Shown here in pieces: positions 33,498 through 42,872 of a DNA stretch of 64,000 nucleotides. The first letter of the stretch is position 1. The number at the start of each line of letters is the position of its first letter. The stretch lies in assembly GCF_005146945.1 (NCBI RefSeq), contig NZ_SWMS01000023.1, forward strand, positions 1 to 64,000, in the 5' to 3' direction. The position numbers and the translations under genes were made by a program. Source of the stretch: Prauserella endophytica (GTDB lineage Bacteria; Actinomycetota; Actinomycetes; Mycobacteriales; Pseudonocardiaceae). The notes beneath the pieces were generated by a model. That model searched no databases. It worked only from the letters and a program-made list of their open reading frames with translations, and was not told where the DNA came from.

Positions 33498-34130
33498 CTA
33501 ATCGAATCTGCCGCTGCACTCTACGCCCCTACGTGAGCGGATGATCTTGCTTCGGCACCATCTCGATCGCCGAACTCCGGCCAGTTTGTCAATTGGCCAA
33601 AATGGGGCCAGAACGCCTTCGCTCCATTGAGCGCCGGGAGCATCAACCGCCGCGCTGCGGCGAAACACACCAAAGGCCGATAATGGCCGGTGGATTTCCA
33701 GAACGGAAGGACAGATTCTGGAACGGGTGACGACCTGGCGGTAGATCTCCTCGAATCGGGAAAGCGTGCGGTTCTCATCGTGGGTGTCGGCGATCCCCCG
33801 GCTCGCGGCACCCATGCTGACACGCAGTTCGTCGGAGATCAGGATTCGGCGTAATGCGTCGGCGAGCCCGGCAATGTCGCCCGAGGTGAACAGGAACCCG
33901 TTCTCACCTGGTATGACCAGTTGCAGCAGTGCGACAGCGTTAGCTGCAACTACGGGCAGGCCTGATGCCATGGCCTCGAGCGTCGCGATGCTCTGCAGCT
34001 CCGCGACTCCTGGCATGGTGAACACGTCGGCGGCGGCGTAGACGGTCGGCAGCTGCTCGTCCGGCACGAAGCCGAGAAAGTGGACGTGCTCGCGCACCTG
34101 GAGTCGGGCCGCGAGGCGTTGGGCGCCCCA
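33498..34130 (-). pseudogene. Glycosyltransferase (GT4-type) fragment
   Basis: The open frame carries the C-terminal half of a GT-B glycosyltransferase: REHVHFLGFVPDEQLPTVYA, then the conserved ATLEAMASGLPVVAAN and GENGFLFTSGD with the nucleotide-sugar binding Glu. Homology-like sequence starts near 34125 and ends near 33740; the last 80 residues are unrelated. The N-terminal acceptor domain is missing, so the fragment is inactive. Confidence 0.75.
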
Positions 34131-34145
34131 TCTTCCTGAGTTGAA

Positions 34146-34679
34146 TCAGCGCCCGGGCCGCACGGGCGGCGTTGACCTTGTCGCTGATTGCTGCGCCTCC
34201 TGGCCGGCGGGTCGCAGGAGAGCGCCGAACTCCGCGACCGCGCTAGCGAGCGCCTCGTCCTGATCGAGCACAACACCGGTGACGTCGTGGTTTCTCGCGG
34301 TCCAGTGGGCGGCGTCGGGCGTGGTGAAGAAGTTGATGTGGCCGCAGGTGCGGTCCACCGAGGGGCCGCAGGCATCACCGGTAGTGCCGGCGCAGACGAC
34401 CGTGGTGTCGGGGTGCCAGCGTGCGGTGTCGTGGTCGACCTGAACGGTCACAGTGCGGTCGGTGCCGGGTTCCGTGCTGGTGACGGTAATCGGGATGCCA
34501 AGCATGGCGGAGATACCGAGGGCGTCGATGGCACACATCGCGTATACGGTGCTTTCTGCGCCGTCCCAGGTGACCCGGTGTCGGGTCGGGGCGTGCGAGA
34601 ACGGGTAGGCGGCGCGGATTTCGCCCCGCTCGTCGACGGCGAGGACGCCACGGCCGGTCAGTACGATCAGTGCCTGGGT
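34146..34679 (-). pseudogene. merB: Organomercurial lyase (MerB) fragment
   Basis: The frame contains the MerB catalytic core: AAYPFSHAPTRHRV, then VYAMCAIDALG holding the first catalytic Cys and the Asp three residues on, and DRTCGHINFF holding the second Cys. MerB breaks carbon-mercury bonds and passes Hg(II) to MerA. The usual N-terminal winged-helix domain and start codon are absent; upstream the frame runs into P450 debris. The core residues are intact, but without its N-terminus the gene is probably a remnant. It lies near merA and the ArsR-type regulator. Confidence 0.72.
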
Positions 34680-34689
34680 CGGTGAACTG

Positions 34690-35130
34690 CTCGGGGTCGC
34701 GGTTGGTTGCCGCCATACAGGTGATGATGTGCTGACCTTAGGGGGTGTGGTGGCCGCCGATGTCGAGGTCGGCGTGCGAATGCGCCGGGTCAGTTGTAAC
34801 GGCACGTCGTCGCGGAGGGCCTCGTCGACCGTGTTCCCTGCGAGGGTGGGGTTGTCGCACAGCGCGGCCGACTGGTCCGGGTGGCGCGGCAGCGCGAGGG
34901 TGCTGTGGCCAAGGAGGTTGACGGCGGTTTCGTGGCCGGCGACGAAGCAGCCGCAAGTGTCGCGTTGATCCAGGTTTCGGTGAGCTGCTCGTCCAGTGTC
35001 TCTGCTGCGATGAGCGCGGAGATCAGGTCGTCGCCGGCTCGTGGCGACGACGGTCGATGAGCAGCTCGAAGAGCGTGGAGCGAGCCCAGTTGCCGCGAGC
35101 CCCCCGGCGATCAGTAACGACAGGCGGCAA
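34690..35130 (-). pseudogene. Cytochrome P450 fragments, frameshifted
   Basis: Pieces of a P450 are found in different frames: FELLIDRRRHEP, DDLISALIAAETLDEQL, CFVAGHETAVNLLGH (the oxygen-binding I helix), the ALRDDVPLQLTRRI region and ITCMAATNRDPEQFTDP. The heme-Cys loop is not present. Three or more frameshifts are needed to join them. The fragment is fused in one frame to the merB remnant, so a deletion joined two unrelated genes. Confidence 0.72.
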
Positions 35131-35205
35131 CACAGCGCGGGCGATAACCGAGTGCGCGGCCGGCCAGGGGCGTGCGCTTGCTCCCGTGATCGGGATCGGT
35201 GGACA

Positions 35206-35598
35206 TCACGAAGCCGCATCCTTTCGCTCTGGCTCAGGCGCGGGGGTGATGCGCATGCAGGCGGCCAGGGCGGCGGCGTTGTCGGCGGCCAGCGAGCGGG
35301 CCAGCAGCACCAGTTCGGCCACCCGCAGGTCGGTCACTTTGTAGTGCGCGAACCGGCCCCGCCGGCGCACCTGCACATACCCGCAGTCCGACAAGCACCC
35401 CAGGTGGGTGGACACCCGTCCCTGCGACAGGCCAACCTGCGCCACGCACTCGGTGACCGTGTGCTCCTTGTGCAGCAGGAACTCCAGCAACCGCAGCCGC
35501 ACCGGGTCGCCCAGGGCGCGGAAGAACTTGGCCACCATCTCCACCCCGTTCGGCTCGGTGGGCAGCAACGTGGCCGGGGGCTCCGGGACTGCAGCCAT
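35206..35598 (-). CDS. ArsR-family (MerR-type) metalloregulator
   Basis: A 130-residue winged-helix repressor: FFRALGDPVRLRLLEFLL, then the recognition helix in CVAQVGLSQGRVSTHLGCL and the wing VQVRRRGRFAHYKV. Cys residues (CVAQVG, LGCLSDCGY) could bind Hg(II). In actinobacterial mer loci the regulator is often of this ArsR type and divergent from merA, as here. I start at the ATG at 35598; a TTG at 35628 adds ten residues including one more Cys. Confidence 0.85.
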   Translation of the reverse strand: MAAVPEPPATLLPTEPNGVEMVAKFFRALGDPVRLRLLEFLLHKEHTVTECVAQVGLSQGRVSTHLGCLSDCGYVQVRRRGRFAHYKVTDLRVAELVLLARSLAADNAAALAACMRITPAPEPERKDAAS

Positions 35599-35615
35599 GG
35601 GTTTGCCGTCCTCAC

Positions 35616-35670
35616 ATCGGATATGCAACGTATGCGGATGAACGGATACCAGGCTAGCATCGTCGTATCC
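35616..35670. promoter_or_regulatory. mer divergent promoter with repeats
   Basis: This region between the ArsR-type gene and merA has ATATGCAACGTATGC and, further on, GGATAC (35644) facing GTATCC (35665). They are plausible binding sites for the mer regulator. Confidence 0.45.
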
Positions 35671-35729
35671 GCTAGGGCGAATACGTCCAGTGGTTGGCGA
35701 TCGGACGACGAACGGAGAGGGGCACAGGG

Positions 35730-37154
35730 ATGCCGTACGACCTGGCGGTGACCGGCTCGGGCGGGGGCGCGTTCGCAGCGGCGATCGCGGCCCGAAACAA
35801 GGGCCGCACGGTGGTGATGATCGAGCGCAACACCGTCGGCGGCACCTGCGTCAACACCGGATGCGTGCCGTCGAAGGCGCTGCTGGCCGCCGCCGAGGCC
35901 CGCCATATCAGCCTGGACGGCCGGTTCCCCGGCATCAGCGTCACCCCGTTCGGCGTCGACCTGCCCCGCCTGATCGACGCGAAGCGGGACTTGGTCGACT
36001 CGCTGCGGGCGGAGAAATACACCGACCTGGCCGCCGAGTACGGCTGGGACATCCTCGAGGGAACCGCCACCTTCGCCACCGACGAGCACGCCGACCCGGT
36101 GTTGCGGGTCGATCTCGCCGCCGGGGGCACGCAGGCCGTGGTGGCCGAGCACTACCTGATCGCCACCGGCTCGACCCCGTGGGCACCTCCGATCGACGGG
36201 CTCGCCGAAGCTGGCTATCTGACCTCCACCACCGCGATGGAAGTCGACACGCTACCCGCGTCGATGATCGTGATCGGGGGCAACGCGATCGGCCTGGAAC
36301 AAGCCCAGCTGTGGAACCGGCTCGGCGTCCAGGTGATCGTCGTGGAGGCGTTGGATCGGCTGGCGCCGTTCGAGGAACCCGAGAACTCCGAGGTGATCGC
36401 CGAGGTGTTCGCCCGCGAAGGCATCGGCGTGGTCACCGGCGCTACCGTCACCCGCACCGACCGGGACGACACCGGCTACCGGGTGACGCTGACCGGCACC
36501 GACGGCCAGCCCACGCAGCTGCGGGCCGAGCAATTGCTGGTGGCCACAGGCCGCCGCCCGGCCACCGCCGGCCTCAACCTGGACGCGGTTGGGGTCAAGA
36601 CCGGATCACGCGGTGAGGTTGTGGTCGACGAGCACCTGCGCACCGACAACCCCCGCATCTGGGCCGCCGGGGACGTCACCGGCCATCCGCAGTTCGTCTA
36701 CGTCGCCGGAGCCCACGGCACCCTCGTGGCCGACAACGCCTTCGACCACGCCGGACGGACGCTGGACTACCACCACCTGCCGCGGGTCACGTTCACCAGC
36801 CCCGCGATCGCCTCGGCCGGGCTGACCGACGCCCAGGCAGTCGAGCAGGGCTACGCCTGCGAGTGCCGGGTCCTGCCGCTGGAGTACGTGCCGCGGGCAC
36901 TGGTCAACCGCGACACCCACGGCCTGATCAAACTCGTCGCCGAACAAGGCACCGGCCGCCTGCTCGGCGCGCACGTGATCGCCGAAGGCGCCGGGGACGT
37001 GATCGCCACCGCCGTGTACGCCCTCGCCAATGACATGACCGTGCAGCAGATGGCCGACCTGTGGTGCCCGTACCTGACCATGGCCGAAGGCATCAAACTC
37101 GCCGCGCAAACCTTCACCCGCGATGTGTCAAAACTGTCCTGCTGCGCATCCTGA
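35730..37154 (+). CDS. merA: Mercuric reductase MerA
   Basis: This 474-residue flavoprotein of the disulfide oxidoreductase family reduces Hg(II) to volatile Hg(0) using NADPH. Features: N-terminal FAD motif GSGGGAFAAAIAA, redox-active GGTCVNTGCVPSK (about residues 38-50), NAD(P)H motif VIGGNAIGLEQAQ, the second FAD motif WAAGDVTGHPQFVYVA, and a C-terminal Cys pair KLSCCAS that feeds Hg(II) to the active site. It lacks the N-terminal NmerA domain, as is usual in actinobacteria. The ATG at 35730 lies after GGAGAGG. It appears intact, unlike its merB neighbour. Confidence 0.95.
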   Translation: MPYDLAVTGSGGGAFAAAIAARNKGRTVVMIERNTVGGTCVNTGCVPSKALLAAAEARHISLDGRFPGISVTPFGVDLPRLIDAKRDLVDSLRAEKYTDLAAEYGWDILEGTATFATDEHADPVLRVDLAAGGTQAVVAEHYLIATGSTPWAPPIDGLAEAGYLTSTTAMEVDTLPASMIVIGGNAIGLEQAQLWNRLGVQVIVVEALDRLAPFEEPENSEVIAEVFAREGIGVVTGATVTRTDRDDTGYRVTLTGTDGQPTQLRAEQLLVATGRRPATAGLNLDAVGVKTGSRGEVVVDEHLRTDNPRIWAAGDVTGHPQFVYVAGAHGTLVADNAFDHAGRTLDYHHLPRVTFTSPAIASAGLTDAQAVEQGYACECRVLPLEYVPRALVNRDTHGLIKLVAEQGTGRLLGAHVIAEGAGDVIATAVYALANDMTVQQMADLWCPYLTMAEGIKLAAQTFTRDVSKLSCCAS

Positions 37155-37323
37155 CCGAACGATTCGCCCGCACCACGCCGGGTAGTCACTGCCTGAACGG
37201 ACGCCACGCATCGGGGAGGAGTTCTCCTGACAAGCACAATCCGGGGCTTGGCCGACGATCTGGCCCTTGGGCCACTTCGGGGTATGCGGCGACGAAGGTG
37301 AAGGAACCAGTCAGCATGACGCT

Positions 37324-37710
37324 CTACCGGTGACGCCTTGTTTCTCGTATCCGGTGACCTGACCGGGTCGGACTTCTCGCGGACCGCGACCGCCGTGTGC
37401 TCGTCGGTGCATGGGCGGTCGCGCCACTGGCGGCCGAGTGGATCCACCAGGCCGCCCTGGCCGTCCGCGCCGCCGTTCCCGTCAGCGAGGGATGCTGCTC
37501 GTCGTAGCGCTGGACGGCGCGCCGCTGCAGCCACCGCAAGCACCGCAGGCAAACCCCGATCTCGCGATGCTGTCCCAGGCGAACCAGCTCCGCCTCGGGG
37601 TACTCGGTGCCGCAGCACCAGCACCCCGTCGCCGAAGCCCGTGCCTGTTCAGGCTGCGCCGACACCAGGATCACCTCCAGCCCCGCAATGATGTGCGCTG
37701 AGACCACCAT
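37324..37710 (-). CDS. Hypothetical protein with paired CxxC motifs
   Basis: A 128-residue frame. The central part, CWCCGTEYPEAELVRLGQH followed by CLRCLRWLQRRAVQRYDEQ, resembles a small zinc ribbon with two CxxC pairs. After about residue 90 the composition becomes Arg/Ser-rich and less convincing, so the 3' end may be frameshifted. Function unknown. Confidence 0.5.
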   Translation of the reverse strand: MVVSAHIIAGLEVILVSAQPEQARASATGCWCCGTEYPEAELVRLGQHREIGVCLRCLRWLQRRAVQRYDEQHPSLTGTAARTARAAWWIHSAASGATAHAPTSTRRSRSARSPTRSGHRIRETRRHR

Positions 37711-37865
37711 CCCACTAGATGCGGCTATCCGGCTGCGGGTCTATGCTGTGCGAACGGACTGGCTCGGCGGTCGTGCCGCAGAGCTCCCGGACATCCTCTC
37801 TGCTTCGACGGCGAGCTCTGCGTGCCGCGCCTGCCGTCTACCAGTCGTCCGCCAGGAGACATCTG

Positions 37866-38270
37866 TTGACCAGCTACAGCGTTCTGCCCTCCGGTCCCCG
37901 CCCCACCGTCATCGCCACCTGGCCCGGCGAATGGTCCGACCACAGTGTCAAGGTCACCACCCTCGCCGACACTGACCAGGCCAGCGAACTCGCGCACGTC
38001 CTCACCCGCCTCTCGGAAGGGGCGTGGGACGCCGCCGCCTGGCTGGACACCTACTCCGCGATCGAGGCCGGCCTGACCACGCTCATCGACCAACTGCGCG
38101 CACCGGCGGACAAGATCAGTGAGATCCACCTGCCCGAAGGCGGTTACCGGCACACCGACCAGTGGAGCTTCACTGACGTCAAAGGACCTGCCAGCGGCCG
38201 AACCGCCCGCGTCCGTGAACGCGATGACCCGCGCCCAGCGGCTCACGATCGCCGACGAACTGTCCTCTGA
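37866..38270 (+). CDS. Hypothetical soluble protein
   Basis: A protein of about 134 residues read from a TTG at 37866, which follows AGGAG. It begins TSYSVLPSGPRPTVIATWPGEW and continues as a compact, acidic, coding-like sequence to about residue 110; the basic tail may be out of frame. I believe I have seen similar proteins in Pseudonocardiaceae accessory regions, but no function is known. Confidence 0.55.
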   Translation: MTSYSVLPSGPRPTVIATWPGEWSDHSVKVTTLADTDQASELAHVLTRLSEGAWDAAAWLDTYSAIEAGLTTLIDQLRAPADKISEIHLPEGGYRHTDQWSFTDVKGPASGRTARVRERDDPRPAAHDRRRTVL

Positions 38271-38667
38271 CGCCGCCAGCCGCACGCAGGCGTTGCGTCT
38301 CCTGCCGACCGGACAGGATCCCGCCGCGACCTCCCGTGCTTGGCAGATTTGCGAGGTCACCCGATCACTGCGCAACGGCCAAACCGGTCCGCTCCCCGAA
38401 GGTGCCGCCGCGTGGTTGGTCCGTGGCTGGGGACCGGATCGCTCACCGGCCGAGCGGTGGGCGGCCCGCGATCGGTTGGTGCGTATCGAGCAACTGGTCT
38501 CCGCGTGTCAGGCGCACGGCGGCCGGGCAGCGGCGGAAGACGACCCGATGCTCGCCCACCTTCGTGGTGCCCGTACGCCGTGGAAATGGTCGACGACGAG
38601 GTCTTCTATGTTTCCGTGCACGACGGACATCGCAACTCGTGGGATACCAGCCCATACGCACCGATGA
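38224..38667 (+). CDS. Hypothetical protein, possibly frameshifted
   Basis: It starts MTRAQRLTIADELSSDAASR and overlaps the previous gene by about 47 bp. Coding-like sequence runs to about 38575 (ACQAHGGRAAAEDDPMLAHL). It then seems to continue in another frame as VDDEVFYVSVHDGHRNSWD, so a frameshift near 38575 is likely. Function unknown. Confidence 0.45.
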   Translation: MTRAQRLTIADELSSDAASRTQALRLLPTGQDPAATSRAWQICEVTRSLRNGQTGPLPEGAAAWLVRGWGPDRSPAERWAARDRLVRIEQLVSACQAHGGRAAAEDDPMLAHLRGARTPWKWSTTRSSMFPCTTDIATRGIPAHTHR

Positions 38668-39224
38668 CCGTCACCCGTGCCGGTAATCGCAACCGTGAAT
38701 CGGAGATCCTTCGGCGCGCTCGACCCGACCGACGACGACGGATTCGTCCGGACGCTCGGTGAGTGGACCCGGCTCGTGCCGTACCACCGCTGACCGGCCT
38801 GCCGCTTCAAACGATCAAGCCGCCAGCGTGCATGCGTCGGAGTCTCTCGGATTCGATCTCGTCCTCGGCCAACTCGACTGTCGCGTCCTCCCCAGCTTCA
38901 GAGCGCACAGACCCGCAAGCCGCCGTGCCCTCTCAGCGTCAATTCCAGTCACGTGCGCCGCGTGTCAGCGGAGATCGGCCTCGGGTCGATCGCCGGGTGC
39001 TCGGCCCGCCGCGCCTGTCCTACATACGCCGGTTGCCGGGGCTGTGGGAGGGACGTCATACTCGCGTTTGGACGAACTCGAATCCCCGGTGACGGACTTG
39101 CTGTGGTAAGCTGACCAGCCGTCAAGGTTGGTGCTGAGCCGGGAAAGCCAACCTCGCAATTGACATCGCCGGCAGCGGTGATGTGTCACTGACGCGGCCA
39201 GCTTGGATCCATCCCTCGATGGTC
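38668..39224. other. Stretch without a supported gene
   Basis: No convincing gene. It contains the strong hairpin at 39121-39164, downstream of the LysR gene stop. Confidence 0.45.
39121..39164. terminator. Possible bidirectional terminator hairpin
   Basis: GTCAAGGTTGG pairs with CCAACCT plus TTGAC, with a bulge of five bases in the right arm and a 16-base loop. It lies about 60 bp past the stop of the minus-strand LysR gene. It has no T tract; a structured RNA element is an alternative. Confidence 0.4.
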
Positions 39225-40127
39225 TCAATCCTGCTGGATGCCTGCGGCGATGGCATCTGCGTTGGCAAGCAGAGTCTTCACCGCGTTAGTTTGTGCTGCC
39301 TCGCGTCGGTAGGCAAGCTGTACGTCGAGCGACCACCGTGGCAACGTGAGCGACAACTCGACGATAGTTCCAGCCCGCAGTGAATCCACTGCCGCGAATT
39401 CAGGAATGATTGCCACATAATCCTGTTTGATCGCCAACTCGATCGCGACTGAGGGTAGTCCAAGAAGTTGGACCGGGCGTTCCGGCGGTCGTCGCGGATA
39501 TTCGAAGATCTCGGCAAGTATATCCGCGTCTGGATTCCAGCGATAGACGGCAATCCGTGAGGTACTTAGCGCATCGATACTTACCGAAGGTTGCTCGGCC
39601 AACGGATGTCGGGGATGGCTCACGGTGAGCAGTCTGGAGCGGCACAAGTTGTGCGCCGTGATGCTTGCCGGAAAAGCCTGATTGATGACCAGTCCGATAT
39701 CCGCTGTTCCATCCAGTAAAAGGTCGATTACTTCACGACTGTGGGCGACTCGGCAGTGCGCTTGTAACGACGAATCGCTCAAGATCTTGAGTACCGGTGG
39801 GAAGAGTTCCGTTCCCAGGCTGGCGGGCGCGGCAAGAATGAGCCGGCTGGATGCCTCGGTTCCCACTGCCTGGTGAGCCTCGCCGAGTAAGTCGAGACAG
39901 CGACGTGCGTAAGGCACCAGTCGTTCTCCGGCTGGGGTGAGCGTTGACCCGCGGGCTGTGCGTGCGAACAACTGCGTCGTCAGTTTGTGTTCCAGCGTGG
40001 CGATGCGTGCGCTCACGGAGGGCGTCGCGAGTCGCAGTTCCCTGGCCGCTGTGCCGAAGCTTCCGGCGCGGGCAACGGTGAGGAATACAACGAGATCGAA
40101 TGTTTCCAGGCTCTCATGAGTAGCCAT
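39225..40127 (-). CDS. LysR-family transcriptional regulator
   Basis: This 300-residue protein has an N-terminal LysR helix-turn-helix (FLTVARAGSFGTAARELRLATPSVSARIATLE, about residues 15-46, with a typical Thr/Ser-rich recognition helix) and a periplasmic-binding-fold effector domain. It is divergent from the ABC transporter operon beginning at 40251, which it probably controls in response to the imported amino acid or a derivative. Confidence 0.92.
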   Translation of the reverse strand: MATHESLETFDLVVFLTVARAGSFGTAARELRLATPSVSARIATLEHKLTTQLFARTARGSTLTPAGERLVPYARRCLDLLGEAHQAVGTEASSRLILAAPASLGTELFPPVLKILSDSSLQAHCRVAHSREVIDLLLDGTADIGLVINQAFPASITAHNLCRSRLLTVSHPRHPLAEQPSVSIDALSTSRIAVYRWNPDADILAEIFEYPRRPPERPVQLLGLPSVAIELAIKQDYVAIIPEFAAVDSLRAGTIVELSLTLPRWSLDVQLAYRREAAQTNAVKTLLANADAIAAGIQQD

Positions 40128-40250
40128 AGGCCCAGCCTAACACTGGCGACAGGGAGATGCCACCTACCGCGCTAGCGTACACGCTGCCATGCTGGCGAAA
40201 CCCGCGCGAAGTCTATATAGGAGCACCTAACGGGCAGATCGGAGACTCCG

Positions 40251-41126
40251 ATGGCAAAGCGTTCTCCTCGATTGAAAACACTGATGGCAGCGGCGCTATC
40301 GCTCGCGCTGGTCAGTACGTCCTGCGGGACCAATTCCGGGGCCGTTGGTTCGAACAATTCTGCGGGCCTGCCGACCACTTTGGTGGTCGCTACGGGTGAC
40401 TACAAGGTTCCGACGAGCTTCTTGAACAAGAAGGGCGAGCTGGACGGGTTGAACGTGGACCTCACCAGGGCGTTGGGCCGTCGGCTCGGCGTCGAGATGA
40501 AGCTGGTGGCCGTTCCGTTCGACGCTGTGATTCCCGGTATACAATCCGGCCGGTTTGACACCGCTCTCTTCAATGTGAGCGATACGCCGGAGCGGCGCGC
40601 GGTCGTCGACCTTGTCGACTACGCGCCATCGGGCACTGTGATTGTGACACGAAAAAATGATCGTAAGGGGATCACGGCCAACCCACTTACCCTATGTGGC
40701 CGGACAGTCGCGGTGAAGGCGGGGCAGACCGAGTTTAATATCCTGAACAAGGACGTGTCGCCGAAATGCAAAGAGACGGGCGAACCTGCGATCAATTTCC
40801 AGACTTTCAAGGACGACAACGGCTTGGAATTCGCCGTGGAGACTGGGCGTGCCGACGCCTTCCTCGGGGGCACCACGGTGACGCCCTACTTCGTCAGCAG
40901 GAACTCTGACACGTTCGAGATCGTGGGCAAACTGCCGATTGCGCTGGATCCGCTGGGTATGCCCTTCGCGAAGGGGCGCGATGACCTGGTGGGTGCCGTG
41001 CTCGCTGCATGGAAGGAGATATGGCAGAGCGGTGAGTACGAGCGGATCGCGAAGAAGTGGTCACTGCAATCAATTGTTCCAAAGGATATCTCGTTGTTCA
41101 CCGTGAACGGGGGCGACAAGTCATGA
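40251..41126 (+). CDS. Polar amino-acid ABC transporter substrate-binding lipoprotein
   Basis: The 291-residue protein has a lipoprotein signal (lipobox LVSTSC near residue 25) and a family 3 solute-binding domain: FLNKKGELDGLNVDLTRALG, then FDTALFNVSDTPERR and the hinge-region GRADAFLGGTTV. Two extra Cys residues (LCGRTVA and SPKCKE) may form a disulfide. The stop overlaps the permease ATG by 4 bp. Confidence 0.92.
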   Translation: MAKRSPRLKTLMAAALSLALVSTSCGTNSGAVGSNNSAGLPTTLVVATGDYKVPTSFLNKKGELDGLNVDLTRALGRRLGVEMKLVAVPFDAVIPGIQSGRFDTALFNVSDTPERRAVVDLVDYAPSGTVIVTRKNDRKGITANPLTLCGRTVAVKAGQTEFNILNKDVSPKCKETGEPAINFQTFKDDNGLEFAVETGRADAFLGGTTVTPYFVSRNSDTFEIVGKLPIALDPLGMPFAKGRDDLVGAVLAAWKEIWQSGEYERIAKKWSLQSIVPKDISLFTVNGGDKS

Positions 41127-42073
41127 CATCGCTTACCGAAAGCCGGGAGACGTCGCTCGACCGCGATCGGGCTACCGCCGAGGACTTCGAGGTCAAACCG
41201 GGCCTGCATATCGTGCGGTGGGTCGTGGCGGGCGTGGTTCTCCTCTTTGCTGCGCAACTGGTATACGGCGCGGCGACCAATCCTCGGCTGTCCTGGGACA
41301 TCGTGGCCGACTACTTCTTTGACCCGCAGATACTTGATGGCCTGCTCGTCACCTTGGGATTGACGATGGTCTCACAGGTGCTTGCAACTGTCATCGGGCT
41401 CACCGTGGCGCTCATGGCGCTGTCACACAATCCGGTGCTCGTGGCGGTCGCTCGCATCTACGTCGCTGTGTTTCGGACAGTTCCCACGATGGTGCAGATG
41501 TTGTTCTGGTACTACCTTGCGGCCGTCGTACCAGTCTTGTCGATTGGCATCCCATTTGGTCCGGACCTTGTCACACTCGACACAAACTCGGTAATGACTC
41601 AGTTCGCAGCGGCATTGCTCGGTCTCGCACTTGGCGAGGCAGCGTTCTTGGCGGAGTACTTCCGTGGTGGAATCATCTCGGTACCGCGTGGGCAGATCGA
41701 CGCAGCTGCGGCTTGTGGACTGACACCGGCGTGCACATTCCGCCGCATCGTGCTTCCGCAGGCGCTCAGGGTGATCCTGCCTGCCTATGGCAATGCCATG
41801 ATTATTAACATCAAGAACACCTCGCTAGTCTTCGTAATCGGGGCCGGCGACTTGATGACGCGCGCCCAGCTCATCTACTCCCAGAACTTCCAGCAGATTC
41901 CGCTCTTGATTGTTGTCAGCGGCTGGTACATGGTGATCGTCTTGCTGCTCACCTGGCTGCAACGTCGTATCGAGGTTCGATATTCACGGGGTTATGGAGA
42001 CCGACCGGCGCCCGGAAGAGTGTGGTCCTGGCTCCGTGAGAACCTGAGTACGCGGCCGAGGAGCGTGCGATGA
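41123..42073 (+). CDS. Amino-acid ABC transporter permease
   Basis: A 316-residue HisM/GlnP-type permease with a long N-terminal segment, about six helices and the EAA loop DAAAACGLTPACTFRRIVLPQALRVILP that docks with the ATPase. Start taken at the ATG overlapping the upstream stop; the frame upstream lies inside the binding-protein gene. The stop overlaps the ATPase gene. A single permease gene implies a homodimeric channel. Confidence 0.92.
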   Translation: MTSLTESRETSLDRDRATAEDFEVKPGLHIVRWVVAGVVLLFAAQLVYGAATNPRLSWDIVADYFFDPQILDGLLVTLGLTMVSQVLATVIGLTVALMALSHNPVLVAVARIYVAVFRTVPTMVQMLFWYYLAAVVPVLSIGIPFGPDLVTLDTNSVMTQFAAALLGLALGEAAFLAEYFRGGIISVPRGQIDAAAACGLTPACTFRRIVLPQALRVILPAYGNAMIINIKNTSLVFVIGAGDLMTRAQLIYSQNFQQIPLLIVVSGWYMVIVLLLTWLQRRIEVRYSRGYGDRPAPGRVWSWLRENLSTRPRSVR

Positions 42074-42864
42074 GTGGAAGTATTGTGGTTCGGGCCGTTG
42101 GTGTTCATAAATGGTACGGCGATGTGCACGCGCTACGCGGCGTCGATCTCGATGTCCCCCGAGGAAGCGTGGTCTGCCTCCTCGGGCCCTCAGGCTCAGG
42201 TAAGAGCACCCTTTTGCGTTGTATCAATCGACTTGAAGTACCGACTTCCGGCGGTGTAGAAATCGAAGACGATTGTATCGGCTACAAGCGGGAGCCGGGA
42301 CGTCTCCGTCCGTGCAGTTCACGGCGTCTTGCGGCGCAACGTCGCTGCACCGGGATGGTCTTCCAGCAGTTCAACCTGTTTGCGCATATGACGGTTCTGC
42401 AGAACGTGATGGAGGGCCAGACAAGCGGTCTGGGTACGCCGAAGGCGCAAGCCCGTGAGCGCGCGTTCGAACTGCTGGACGGCGTTGGTCTTGTGGACAA
42501 GGCCGACCATTACCCAGGGCATATCTCCGGAGGTCAGCAACAGAGAGTTGCGATCGCGCGTGCCCTCGCATCGAATCCCAAGGTGCTGCTGTTCGACGAG
42601 CCGACCTCGGCGCTTGATCCTGAACTCGTGGGCGAGGTCCTCGCAGTGATGCGATCGCTCGCGCAGGAGGACGTGACGATGATCGTGGTGACCCACGAGA
42701 TCGAATTTGCGGCAGAGGTCGCGACGGAAGTGCATTTCATGTGCGATGGCTCAATTGTTGAGAGCGGAAACCCGCGCCAGGTGATCGACGCGCCACAGCA
42801 GGAGCGCACACAGTACTTCCTCGCTCATATGAGGAAACGTCGCAGTGCGGACACAAAAGCATAG
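42070..42864 (+). CDS. Amino-acid ABC transporter ATP-binding protein
   Basis: A 264-residue ATPase of the GlnQ/HisP class: Walker A GPSGSGKST, Q-loop MVFQQFNLFAHM, signature HISGGQQQRVAIARALA, Walker B VLLFDEPTSALD and switch His in VVTHEI. There is an insertion of about 25 residues before the Q-loop (GYKREPGRLRPCSSRRLAAQ) compared with typical GlnQ. It completes the transporter encoded upstream. Confidence 0.94.
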   Translation: MSGSIVVRAVGVHKWYGDVHALRGVDLDVPRGSVVCLLGPSGSGKSTLLRCINRLEVPTSGGVEIEDDCIGYKREPGRLRPCSSRRLAAQRRCTGMVFQQFNLFAHMTVLQNVMEGQTSGLGTPKAQARERAFELLDGVGLVDKADHYPGHISGGQQQRVAIARALASNPKVLLFDEPTSALDPELVGEVLAVMRSLAQEDVTMIVVTHEIEFAAEVATEVHFMCDGSIVESGNPRQVIDAPQQERTQYFLAHMRKRRSADTKA

Positions 42865-42872
42865 AACTTATC

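Noticed and set aside
39121-39224. Riboswitch (for example cobalamin-type) past the LysR gene
   Set aside because: Some short motifs look similar, but the conserved core is not present and the position does not lead a gene.
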